Source: SIG440 sp045586925 (GTDB lineage Bacteria; Bacillota; Clostridia; Monoglobales; Monoglobaceae). From it: a stretch of DNA of 13,142 bases. Each line of letters begins with the position of its first letter. Position 1 is the stretch's first letter. The translations under genes were made by a program, and so were the position numbers. The notes beneath the pieces were generated by a model. It had not been told where the DNA came from and made no database searches. It worked only from the letters and a program-made list of their open reading frames with translations. Where the stretch lies: NCBI GenBank assembly GCA_045586925.1, contig JAZNBG010000017.1, forward strand, positions 1 to 13,142. The letters are read 5' to 3'. This document shows, in pieces, positions 1 through 6,616 of the stretch.

Positions 1-105
1 GCGGTTGCTCCTTTTCCCAAAAAAACTCGACGGTGTCTCCTTTTTCGGGAGCCCTGATTCTTTGGAGCCCGTCTTTGCGGGTCTTACCACTCTCTTTGAG
101 AGAGC
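1..105 (-). promoter_or_regulatory. Structured 5' leader with attenuator-like fold, probably of infC (L20-leader type)
   Basis: Read on the minus strand from about position 105 to 1, this leader can form three hairpins: arms 90-95/99-104, 68-71/78-81 and 37-40/48-51. A longer alternative pairing, 29-33 with 69-73, excludes the second hairpin and is followed by seven U residues (19-25), as in an intrinsic terminator. After the U run comes an AAGGAG Shine-Dalgarno (8-13) only seven bases from the window edge, so a gene starts at or just beyond position 1. In many Firmicutes thrS is followed by infC-rpmI-rplT, whose leader is attenuated by ribosomal protein L20, and infC often uses an AUU start. 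The folds are seen in the sequence. The infC/L20 identity is inferred from synteny only. Confidence 0.5.
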
Positions 106-111
106 CTATCT

Positions 112-141
112 AATATATCACACCAAGCTACCTTTTGTCAA
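112..141 (-). promoter_or_regulatory. Proximal sigma-A promoter for the gene left of the window
   Basis: On the minus strand there is a perfect -35 TTGACA (136-141), an 18-base spacer and a -10 TATATT (112-117) preceded by TG, giving the extended form TGATATATT (112-120). An A/T tract identical to that of the distal promoter lies directly upstream and resembles an UP element. Transcription would start near 105, at the head of the folded leader. Confidence 0.75.
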
Positions 142-143
142 TA

Positions 144-259
144 CCTTTTTTCAAATTTTTTAAAAAAGTTTTTTTAAGTTAGCCTTGTTTGGCGCAACTC
201 GTTAATATTACCACAAAATTTTACCCTTGTCAACCCCTTTTTTCAAATTTTTTAAAAAA
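144..259 (-). repeat. Direct repeat of promoter upstream (UP-like) sequence, two copies
   Basis: Positions 144-167 and 236-259 are identical over 24 bases: a poly-T/poly-A tract with CAAA at its centre. Each copy is followed, two bases later on the minus strand, by TTGACA. Together with the -35 hexamers, about 33 bases are near-identical. This looks like a local duplication of an UP element plus -35, not a mobile repeat. Confidence 0.75.
205..233 (-). promoter_or_regulatory. Distal sigma-A promoter for the gene left of the window
   Basis: On the minus strand there is a perfect -35 TTGACA (228-233), exactly 17 bases of spacer and a -10 TAATAT (205-210). It lies 92 bp upstream of the proximal promoter and shares its upstream A/T tract. 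It sits between the thrS terminator and the proximal promoter, so both drive the gene beyond position 1. Confidence 0.75.
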
Positions 260-270
260 TTTTTTGACAG

Positions 271-310
271 AAAAACAGCGTCCGAAAATCACCTTCGTAC
301 GCTGTTTTTT
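271..310 (-). terminator. Intrinsic terminator of thrS
   Basis: An 11-bp perfect inverted repeat (271-281 with 299-309, core ACAGCGT/ACGCTGT) lies about 20 bases past the thrS stop codon. It has U-rich flanks on both strands, so it could stop transcription in either direction. On the minus strand it separates thrS from the tandem promoters. Confidence 0.8.
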
Positions 311-329
311 CAATTGCTTTAAATAATAA

Positions 330-2267
330 TTATATAACCTTGTTTTCTACTTCTTCAGCAAGCATTTTAATAAACTCGTCAATTGACATAGCGCCAAGGT
401 CGCCCTGCTTACGAGAACGAACAGAAACCGTTCCTTCGTTCATTTCTTTTTCTCCTGCAATAATCATATAAGGAATCTTTTCAAGCTGAGCCTCGCGGAT
501 TTTATAACCAATCTTTTCATTTCTATCATCAACCTCAACACGGAAACCTGCATCCCTTAGCTTTGCATATACGGTATCTGCATAATCACGGTAGTTTTCA
601 GAAATAGGCAGAATCTTCACCTGAGTCGGCGCAAGCCAAGCAGGGAATGCGCCTGCATATTTTTCAATAAGCAATGCAAGTGTTCTTTCATAGCAGCCAA
701 TTGATGTACGGTGAATGATATAAGGATTCTTTTTGCTGCCATCCTTATCTATATATTCCATACCAAACTTTTCAGCAAGCATCTGGTCAATCTGAATGGT
801 GATAAGCGTATCTTCCTTGCCAAATACATTCTTAATCTGGATATCAAGTTTTGGACCATAGAATGCAGCCTCGCCAATACCAATCTTGTAAGGCAATTCA
901 AGATGGTCAAGAATTTTCTTCATTGTATCCTGAGCCTCTGCCCACTGTTCTTCTGTGCCGATATACTTATCTCTGTCATCAGGGTCCCACTGAGAGAATC
1001 TGTACGAAACATCCTCATAAAGTCCCAAAGTCTTGAGCATATAAATTGCCATTTCAAGACAATTCTTAAATTCTTCCTCTAACTGATCGGGTCGGCACAT
1101 AAGATGACCCTCGGAAATAGTGAACTGACGAACACGAATAAGACCGTGCATTTCGCCCGATGCCTCATTTCTGAAAAGTGTTGAGGTTTCGCCATACCTT
1201 AAAGGAAGGTCACGATAACTTCTCATTCTGTTGAGATATGCCTGATACTGGAATGGGCAGGTCATAGGACGAAGAGCAAAAACTTCCTTATCTGTTTTTT
1301 CATCGCCCATCACAAACATACCGTCCTGATAATGATCCCAGTGTCCCGAAATCTTATAAAGGTCGCTCTTTGCCATATAGGGAGTCTTGGTTCTTACCCA
1401 ACCATGCTTATCCTCGTGGTCTTCAACAAATCTCTGGAGTATCTGAATAATCTTTGCGCCCTTGGGGAGAAGAATTGGAAGTCCCTGACCGATACTGTCT
1501 ACCGTTGTAAATATTTCAAGTTCACGACCAAGCTTATTATGGTCTCTCTTTTTTGCTTCTTCCAATCTTTCAAGATGCTCATCAAGGTCAGCCTTTTTAG
1601 TAAACGCTGTACCATAGATTCTTGTAAGCATTTTGTTGTTTTCGTTACCGCGCCAGTATGCGCCTGCTGTATACTGAAGTTTGATTGCCTTTATCTTACC
1701 TGTTGACATAAGGTGAGGACCTGCGCAAAGGTCAACAAAATCACCCTGCTTGTAGAACGAAATAACAGCATCCTCGGGTAAATCCTGAATAAGTTCGACC
1801 TTATATTCTTCACCCTTTTCTTCCATCAGCTTTATAGCCTCGGCTCTGGGAAGTTCAAAACGCTCAAGTTTTGCATCCTCTTTTATTATCTTTTTCATTT
1901 CAGCTTCGAGCTTTTCCAAATCTGCATTTGTAAGCGGCGCTTCAAAATCAAAGTCATAATAAAAACCATCATCAATAGCAGGACCAATTGCCAGCTTTGC
2001 ATTGGGATAAAGGCGTTTTACTGCCTGTGCCAGAATGTGTGATGTGGTGTGGCGGTAAACCTTCTTTCCTTCTTCATCGTCAAACGTGAGGAAATTAACC
2101 GTGCAATCAGTCTCAGGTGTGTATGTCAGGTCGTGAACAACCCCGTCAACCTCTCCTGCAAGAATTACACGCGCAAGGCCTTCGCTAATAGCCTTTGCCA
2201 TTTCGATAAGGCTTGTACCTTTTTCGAATTCTTTTGCGTCTCCGCTCTTTAGTGTTACATTAATCAT
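330..2267 (-). CDS. thrS: Threonyl-tRNA synthetase
   Basis: This class II synthetase charges tRNA-Thr with threonine in the cytoplasm. Its 645 residues match the full-length bacterial form. Domains in order: TGS (about 1-62); editing/SAD domain (about 65-225) with the H73xxxH77 and C181xxxH185 metal motifs; catalytic core (about 245-540); anticodon-binding domain (about 545-645). Motif 2 is near 366-386. The zinc ligands are C337, H388 and H519, and motif 3 begins GCYERTLALL (524-533). Two core segments differ from the E. coli type: CPFQ replaces CPGH after the zinc cysteine, and DQML replaces DFSL at 494-497. AAGGA (2278-2282) lies ten bases before the ATG. A consensus promoter lies upstream, and the 62-base leader is too short for a T-box. 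The identity is secure. Confidence 0.98.
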   Translation of the reverse strand: MINVTLKSGDAKEFEKGTSLIEMAKAISEGLARVILAGEVDGVVHDLTYTPETDCTVNFLTFDDEEGKKVYRHTTSHILAQAVKRLYPNAKLAIGPAIDDGFYYDFDFEAPLTNADLEKLEAEMKKIIKEDAKLERFELPRAEAIKLMEEKGEEYKVELIQDLPEDAVISFYKQGDFVDLCAGPHLMSTGKIKAIKLQYTAGAYWRGNENNKMLTRIYGTAFTKKADLDEHLERLEEAKKRDHNKLGRELEIFTTVDSIGQGLPILLPKGAKIIQILQRFVEDHEDKHGWVRTKTPYMAKSDLYKISGHWDHYQDGMFVMGDEKTDKEVFALRPMTCPFQYQAYLNRMRSYRDLPLRYGETSTLFRNEASGEMHGLIRVRQFTISEGHLMCRPDQLEEEFKNCLEMAIYMLKTLGLYEDVSYRFSQWDPDDRDKYIGTEEQWAEAQDTMKKILDHLELPYKIGIGEAAFYGPKLDIQIKNVFGKEDTLITIQIDQMLAEKFGMEYIDKDGSKKNPYIIHRTSIGCYERTLALLIEKYAGAFPAWLAPTQVKILPISENYRDYADTVYAKLRDAGFRVEVDDRNEKIGYKIREAQLEKIPYMIIAGEKEMNEGTVSVRSRKQGDLGAMSIDEFIKMLAEEVENKVI

Positions 2268-2335
2268 CTTAACACATTCCTTTCTTCAATATTATATACA
2301 CGAACCGGAAACAGTTCGAACTATACTAAAAAAAT

Positions 2336-2365
2336 ATTATATACCCTTTTAGTTCTTTCTGTCAA
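2336..2365 (-). promoter_or_regulatory. thrS promoter inside the 3' end of ispA
   Basis: On the minus strand TTGACA (2360-2365) and TATAAT (2336-2341) are both perfect, with an 18-base spacer. The -35 lies within the last codons of ispA. Transcription would begin near 2329 and give a leader of about 62 nt, containing a small hairpin (CGAACU with GGUUCG). thrS can therefore be transcribed independently of the upstream operon. Confidence 0.8.
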
Positions 2366-3242
2366 GAAGGTTAAGGGCAAGTTTTTTTACAAAATCTGCT
2401 TTTTCGCCAAATCTTTCAAGGCATACAACCGCATTAGTTGTAATTTCATCAGCTTTTCTTCTTGCGTCTTCAAGTCCAAGAATTGTTGCGTATGTAGTCT
2501 TGCCGTTTTCTGCATCACTGCCAATAGGTTTACCCAGAACGCTTTCGTCGCCTATGCAATCAAGAATATCATCCTGAATCTGAAAAGCAAGACCCAGCTT
2601 TTCGGCAAAATCTGCTATTGCCGCAACATCATCATCTGTAGCTTTGGCCGCAAGTGCACCACAGACTGCCGATACCCTTATAAGAGCACCCGTCTTTCGA
2701 TAATGCAGATAATCGAGGGTGTCAAGGTCAATATCAGCTTTACCTTCACAATCCAGATCTACCACTTGTCCGCCAATCATACCTGAACATCCTGCGGCTG
2801 AGGCAATCTGTGATATAGCCTTGATTACAGTTTCGGGCGATGTCGATTTATAGCAATCCAGATCCGAAAGATATTCAAAAGCACCCGTCAACAGCCCATC
2901 ACCTGCAAGCAAGGCGGTTGCCTCGCCAAATTTTTTGTGACAAGTTGGCATTCCACGACGAAGGTCGTCGTTATCCATACAAGGCAGGTCATCGTGAATA
3001 AGAGAATATGTATGAATATGTTCGATTGCAACACCAAACCGCAAAGCATCTTCAATGCAGCCTCCCAGCATATCGCATACCGCCAGACAAAGTACAGGTC
3101 TTAAACGCTTTCCACCCGCCATTATACTGTAGCTCATAGCATCATAAACCGACCTTTGCAGGCAATTCTCTTCTTTAAAAACCCTTTTAAGTTCGGCATT
3201 TACCATATTAATATATTCATCAAGCTGTTTTTTAAATTCCAT
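2349..3242 (-). CDS. ispA: Polyprenyl synthetase, farnesyl diphosphate synthase type
   Basis: The enzyme condenses isopentenyl diphosphate with dimethylallyl and geranyl diphosphate to make farnesyl diphosphate, precursor of undecaprenyl phosphate and quinone side chains. Its 297 residues match the IspA family. GGKRLRP (43-49) binds isopentenyl diphosphate. The first aspartate-rich motif is DDLPCMD (84-90), with the two-residue insertion of bacterial type II enzymes. The second is QDDILD (223-228), followed by GKPIGSD (237-243). Tyr79, five residues before the first motif, matches E. coli IspA and favours a C15 product, although chain length cannot be proven from sequence. The gene follows xseB by 12 bases, as in many Firmicutes, and has a modest Shine-Dalgarno (GGTGAAG). 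The usual next gene, dxs, is absent and thrS follows. Confidence 0.95.
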   Translation of the reverse strand: MEFKKQLDEYINMVNAELKRVFKEENCLQRSVYDAMSYSIMAGGKRLRPVLCLAVCDMLGGCIEDALRFGVAIEHIHTYSLIHDDLPCMDNDDLRRGMPTCHKKFGEATALLAGDGLLTGAFEYLSDLDCYKSTSPETVIKAISQIASAAGCSGMIGGQVVDLDCEGKADIDLDTLDYLHYRKTGALIRVSAVCGALAAKATDDDVAAIADFAEKLGLAFQIQDDILDCIGDESVLGKPIGSDAENGKTTYATILGLEDARRKADEITTNAVVCLERFGEKADFVKKLALNLLDRKN

Positions 3243-3254
3243 AATTCTTCACCG

Positions 3255-3488
3255 TTATTGGGCAGCGAATGGCTGCTCTTCCATCTCTCCCGAGTTGTTT
3301 TTTATCAGAATGCTGATTCTTTGCTCTGCAGTTTTGAGCTGTTCGTTACATTCCTTTGTTCTTGCAATCCCCTGTTCAAAAAGTTCAAGCATTTCGTCAA
3401 GAGAAACATCTCCGCCTTCAAGTTTTTTTACTATATCTTCAAGTTCTTTAAGGCTCTCCTCAAAGCTAATATTCTTTTTTACCGCCAT
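3255..3488 (-). CDS. xseB: Exodeoxyribonuclease VII small subunit
   Basis: This small subunit of exonuclease VII assembles in several copies around XseA; the complex degrades single-stranded DNA into oligonucleotides. The protein has 77 residues, the usual size. The family core FEESLKELEDIVKKLEGGD (9-27) is present, followed by SLDEMLELFEQGI and a second helix, predicting a short helical coiled coil. The C-terminal tail (about 63-77) is variable. The ATG lies three bases after the xseA stop, with GAGG inside the xseA tail as Shine-Dalgarno, so translation is probably coupled and keeps the subunits in ratio. ispA follows 12 bases later. Confidence 0.95.
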   Translation of the reverse strand: MAVKKNISFEESLKELEDIVKKLEGGDVSLDEMLELFEQGIARTKECNEQLKTAEQRISILIKNNSGEMEEQPFAAQ

Positions 3489-3491
3489 CTT

Positions 3492-4691
3492 TTAAACCTC
3501 ACTTATCCTTGCTTTTATTTCGCCGTCAGAAACAATAACCGAAATATCACTACCCGGCACTGCATCGACAACCGATTTTATAACCGCGCCATCAGCACTC
3601 TTTGCCACAGAAAATCCACGTTTTAATGTGTTGAGTGGGCTGAGACCGTCAAGACGCGAAACAAACACACCAAATTTCTGTTTCTTCTCGCTGAGGGATA
3701 TTTTTGCCGCATTTTCAAACATATGAACAATGCTGTCAAGCTGCATTCCTTTTTCATTAACCTTTAGCATCGGGTCGCGAAGAACTTGTTTGTCGGTGTA
3801 TACCCTTAGTTGCAGACGCCGTTTCTCTATAATCTTATTTACTGCATTTGCAAGACGCATACCTGCAGTACTGAATTTTTCAGCCAGTTCGACTGCTGAC
3901 GGAACAGCAAGCTCGGCTGCCGCAGAAGGCGTTGGTGCACGCAAATCCGCAACAAAATCTGCAATCGTGAAATCAGTTTCGTGACCGACCGCAGAAATAA
4001 TTGGAATTTCACTTTTAAAAATTGCCCTTGCAAGAATTTCCTCGTTGAACGCCCACAAATCCTCAACCGAGCCACCGCCTCTGCCTATAATCAGAACATC
4101 TGCAGCAGAATTTTCATTAAAATATTCTATTGCCTTGCACACACTCTCAGCAGCACCATCTCCCTGAACAAGTACAGGGTAAAGGCATATATCTGCATAA
4201 GGAAATCGCCTTGAAAGAATATTTATTATGTCCCGTACAGCCGCCCCTGTAGGCGCAGTTGCAACGCCCACTCGTTTCGGAAATGTTGGTATAGGCTTTT
4301 TTGACGATTGTTCAAAAAGCCCCTCTGACTCAAGCTTTTTCTTTAATTTTTCAAACTGTTCATACAGATACCCTTTGCCATCCTGAACCATTGAGTTGAT
4401 ATATAGCTGATACTGTCCGTCACGTTCGTAAACGCCAACTCTGCCCTCGGCAATAACCTGCATACCGTTTTCAGGTTTAAATTTAAGCCCCATCGCAGCA
4501 TTGCGAAACATCACCGCACGCAAAACACCGGTTTCATCCTTGAGCGACATATACATATGTCCCGAGGAATGGTGCTTGAAATTTGATATCTCGCCCTTTA
4601 TCTTGATATCATTAAGAGCAGGTATCTGATTAAATATATCTTTTATAAATAAATTAAGCTGACTTACTGTTAAAGTCATTCTTTCATACAT
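3492..4691 (-). CDS. xseA: Exodeoxyribonuclease VII large subunit
   Basis: This is the catalytic subunit of exonuclease VII, which acts on single-stranded DNA from both ends in repair. An N-terminal OB-fold (about 5-100) contains the VSQLN start motif and ISNFKHHSSGHMYMSLKD. The catalytic domain carries GRGGGSVEDLWAFN (203-216) and then SAVGHETDFTIADFVADLRA (233-252), the family signatures. A helical region follows, and the C-terminal LSPLNTLKRGFSV is also typical. I chose the ATG at 4691 (399 residues) because GGAG (4698-4701) sits six bases upstream and the start follows the previous stop by two bases. A GTG at 4703 would overlap the upstream gene and has no clear site. An ATG at 4679 is also possible. 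Confidence 0.95.
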   Translation of the reverse strand: MYERMTLTVSQLNLFIKDIFNQIPALNDIKIKGEISNFKHHSSGHMYMSLKDETGVLRAVMFRNAAMGLKFKPENGMQVIAEGRVGVYERDGQYQLYINSMVQDGKGYLYEQFEKLKKKLESEGLFEQSSKKPIPTFPKRVGVATAPTGAAVRDIINILSRRFPYADICLYPVLVQGDGAAESVCKAIEYFNENSAADVLIIGRGGGSVEDLWAFNEEILARAIFKSEIPIISAVGHETDFTIADFVADLRAPTPSAAAELAVPSAVELAEKFSTAGMRLANAVNKIIEKRRLQLRVYTDKQVLRDPMLKVNEKGMQLDSIVHMFENAAKISLSEKKQKFGVFVSRLDGLSPLNTLKRGFSVAKSADGAVIKSVVDAVPGSDISVIVSDGEIKARISEV

Positions 4692-4693
4692 CC

Positions 4694-5635
4694 CTAACTC
4701 CACCTTGCACCGATTTCACAAACACCTACTGCGTTATCTGTGCTGAACTGAGGCTCAGCAAAGTACACATTAGGCATATCCGAAAATTCCATCCGCAGCA
4801 TTTCTGAAGACGAAACACCACCGACCATAAGTACATTCTCTACATTATACTTTTCTTTTGCATATTCAACCGATTTCCTGACCGATTGAGCAATACATTT
4901 CATCACACAGTATGCAATTTCACCACTATCCGTGTCCGCAGCAATTCTTCTGCTGTATCGGGTTTCCTCGCCCGAAAAATTAATAAACCCATCAGTCACG
5001 CAGGTTTTTACCTTGGGCAATTTCCCCTGAAAATTTACCGCAGAATAGTCAACATACTTTCCACAGGGGAAGTCCATACCAAGCTTTACACCTATTCGGT
5101 CAATAAACTGCCCTGCCGGAAGATCTTTTGTACCTCCGACAATACTGCAGTCAAAAGCATTTTCATTTTTATTCACAAGTAAAAGCTCAGTTGTCCCTCC
5201 TGACAAATGGTATGTCAGGAAAGGTTCATCGCAAATGCTGTATTTTTTGCAAGAATAAATTGCCGCCATAATATGCCCATCCTGATGGGAAGTTTCAATA
5301 TACCTTGCATCAAGCACATCAGCAATTGCTTTTGCAAAAGACTGACCCGCAAGAAAAACAGGCATATAAGACCCCTCAACCGACCTGGGCTTTGCGCTGA
5401 CGGCAACCGTAATATCATTAAATTGTTTGAAACTTATGTTTCTTTTAAGTTCATCAAAAAGAACCGGAAGATTCTTTATATGCTGAAACACCGCATCAGA
5501 CTGTCTAAGTCCACATTCCCCCGATTTTACATCCAGCATTTTTTTAAAGTGCAGGATATTGTCACCACACTTTGCGGCAACCGAGGTGGTGTAACAGCTT
5601 GTATCAATCCCCAGAATTAATCTGCTGTCTTTCAT
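4694..5635 (-). CDS. TsaD/Kae1-like ASKHA-fold protein (glycoprotease family paralogue)
   Basis: A member of the Kae1/TsaD/Qri7 (former M22 glycoprotease) family with 313 residues, somewhat shorter than typical TsaD. Visible motifs, numbered from the chosen ATG: LGIDTSCYTTSVA (8-20); metal motif H117-QDG-H121; HLSGGTTE (143-150), the counterpart of VSGGHT; DLPAGQFIDRIGVKLG near 171-186; MVGGVSSSEMLR (270-281); and TDNA with D300. The ATPase-type scaffold is thus preserved. However, the DE of the TsaD signature CDETS is replaced by YT, and the second motif lacks its histidine. I infer a paralogue rather than the t6A enzyme itself; its substrate is unknown. ATG at 5635 is preferred (AGGTG six bases upstream) over GTG at 5644. 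It lies between nusB and xseA, with two bases to xseA. Confidence 0.8.
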   Translation of the reverse strand: MKDSRLILGIDTSCYTTSVAAKCGDNILHFKKMLDVKSGECGLRQSDAVFQHIKNLPVLFDELKRNISFKQFNDITVAVSAKPRSVEGSYMPVFLAGQSFAKAIADVLDARYIETSHQDGHIMAAIYSCKKYSICDEPFLTYHLSGGTTELLLVNKNENAFDCSIVGGTKDLPAGQFIDRIGVKLGMDFPCGKYVDYSAVNFQGKLPKVKTCVTDGFINFSGEETRYSRRIAADTDSGEIAYCVMKCIAQSVRKSVEYAKEKYNVENVLMVGGVSSSEMLRMEFSDMPNVYFAEPQFSTDNAVGVCEIGARWS

Positions 5636-5644
5636 AAGCGGCAC

Positions 5645-6037
5645 CTACATTCCGCTGATTTTGCCTAAAATTCCGTTCACAAACGGAGCCGCTTCTTCAC
5701 CGTCGTATTTTTTTGCAAGGTTAACTGCCTCGTTAACAGAAACCACCGACGGAATATCGTCGCAGAACATAATTTCGTATACTGCCAGCCTTAAAACCGC
5801 AAGGCTGACACAGGACAATCTTTCAACCTTCCAGTCGTTGGAAACCCCATCAATTTTTTTATCAATTTCTTCAAGATTGGCAACCACGCCACGAATAATG
5901 CGCTGAATATATTCCTGCTGTTGACCCGGCTTATATTCTTCAATAAAATCCTGAAGAATAATCTCGATTTCATCAGGCTGGAATTTATATTCAAAAAGCA
6001 GTATAAATGCAAATTCTCTGGCTTTTGTTCTGTTCAT
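5645..6037 (-). CDS. nusB: Transcription antitermination factor NusB
   Basis: NusB binds boxA RNA with ribosomal protein S10 (NusE) and supports antitermination of rRNA transcripts. The 130-residue all-helical protein has the family start NRTKAREFAFILLFEY and the C-terminal block SVNEAVNLAKKYDGEEAAPF, followed by VNGILGKI. Three ATG codons stand in a row (6043, 6040, 6037). The GAGGT site (6044-6048) touches the first, and only the third has a six-base spacer, so I place the start at 6037. It follows the asp23-like gene in the same operon, and the TsaD-like gene begins nine bases after its stop. Confidence 0.93.
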   Translation of the reverse strand: MNRTKAREFAFILLFEYKFQPDEIEIILQDFIEEYKPGQQQEYIQRIIRGVVANLEEIDKKIDGVSNDWKVERLSCVSLAVLRLAVYEIMFCDDIPSVVSVNEAVNLAKKYDGEEAAPFVNGILGKISGM

Positions 6038-6077
6038 CATCATACCTCAACTTTAAATCTTCTGTATATAATCTTTT

Positions 6078-6509
6078 TTACTCTTCTGTTTCAGAACTTT
6101 CCTCAACGACTTCTTCACTAATCGCAACGTCATCTTCTTTTTTCGATGTGTTGACACCTTCAATATTAACATTAACCGCAACAACATTAAGTCCCGTCAT
6201 AGCCTCTACCTCATTCTTGGTTTTCTCCTGAATTTCACAGGCAACCTCGGGAATCTTAACACCGTATTCAACCACAACAAACATATCAATTTTGACTTCT
6301 TTGTCGGTGATGGTAACCTTAACTCCTTTAGAGGGATTCTTTTTGCCAAGAAGCTCTGCAAATCCGCCTGTAAGCGAGCCAAACATTCCTGCAACACCCT
6401 CAACACTTTTAGCAGCAATTGATGCGATTGTGGCAACAACCTCGTTTGAAATACAAACATTGCCCTCATTGTCTATATTGGTATTAACATTTGTTTCTTC
6501 AATAGCCAT
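6078..6509 (-). CDS. Asp23/Gls24 family envelope stress protein
   Basis: This is a small cytoplasmic Asp23-domain protein (143 residues); relatives in staphylococci bind the membrane through AmaP and are linked to cell-envelope stress. The domain spans about 15-118: GNVCISNEVVATIASIAAKS, then VEGVAGMFGSL, then a beta-rich core with VEYGVKIPEVA (80-90) and TGLNVVAVNVNIEGV (105-119). The last 20 or so residues are strongly acidic. No membrane anchor is visible and no amaP-like gene is adjacent. It is the first gene of the nusB-xseAB-ispA operon, directly behind a strong promoter, as is common in Clostridia. AGGTGAGG precedes the ATG. The family is clear; the precise role in this organism is not. 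Confidence 0.92.
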   Translation of the reverse strand: MAIEETNVNTNIDNEGNVCISNEVVATIASIAAKSVEGVAGMFGSLTGGFAELLGKKNPSKGVKVTITDKEVKIDMFVVVEYGVKIPEVACEIQEKTKNEVEAMTGLNVVAVNVNIEGVNTSKKEDDVAISEEVVEESSETEE

Positions 6510-6571
6510 AAAATTATCCTCACCTTTCCGCTAATTTTCAGATAAACTAGCTGATAAATGTAGTTAAACTC

Positions 6572-6600
6572 ATTATATCATATTCTATATAATATTACAA
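6572..6600 (-). promoter_or_regulatory. Promoter of the asp23-nusB-xseAB-ispA operon
   Basis: On the minus strand there is a perfect -10 TATAAT (6572-6577) in the extended form TGATATAAT, a 17-base spacer and a -35 TTGTAA (6595-6600, 4 of 6). The leader is about 55 nt. No terminator separates it from the CHR genes upstream, so read-through from them is possible. Confidence 0.7.
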
Positions 6601-6616
6601 TCATTTTTTTAAATTT

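Noticed and set aside
264..269. Plus-strand TTGACA between the A/T tract and the thrS terminator
   Set aside because: No -10 at suitable distance; it arises from the A/T-rich inverted sequence and would fire into the thrS terminator.
711..1706. Several plus-strand open frames of 60-124 codons opposite thrS
   Set aside because: They are antisense to strongly conserved ThrRS codons, lack ribosome sites and show no recognisable family; they are shadows.
2268..2277. Two-codon upstream frame (ATG TGT TAA) just before thrS
   Set aside because: The AAGGA site touches its ATG with no spacing, so translation is unlikely; chance occurrence.
3156..3626. Plus-strand open frame of 156 codons opposite ispA, xseB and xseA
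   Set aside because: It covers parts of three well-supported genes on the other strand and its Phe/Ile-rich translation looks like antisense of A/T-rich coding DNA.
5207..5620. Plus-strand open frame of 137 codons opposite the TsaD-like gene
   Set aside because: It is antisense to a gene with clear family motifs, with no ribosome site or homology that I recognise.
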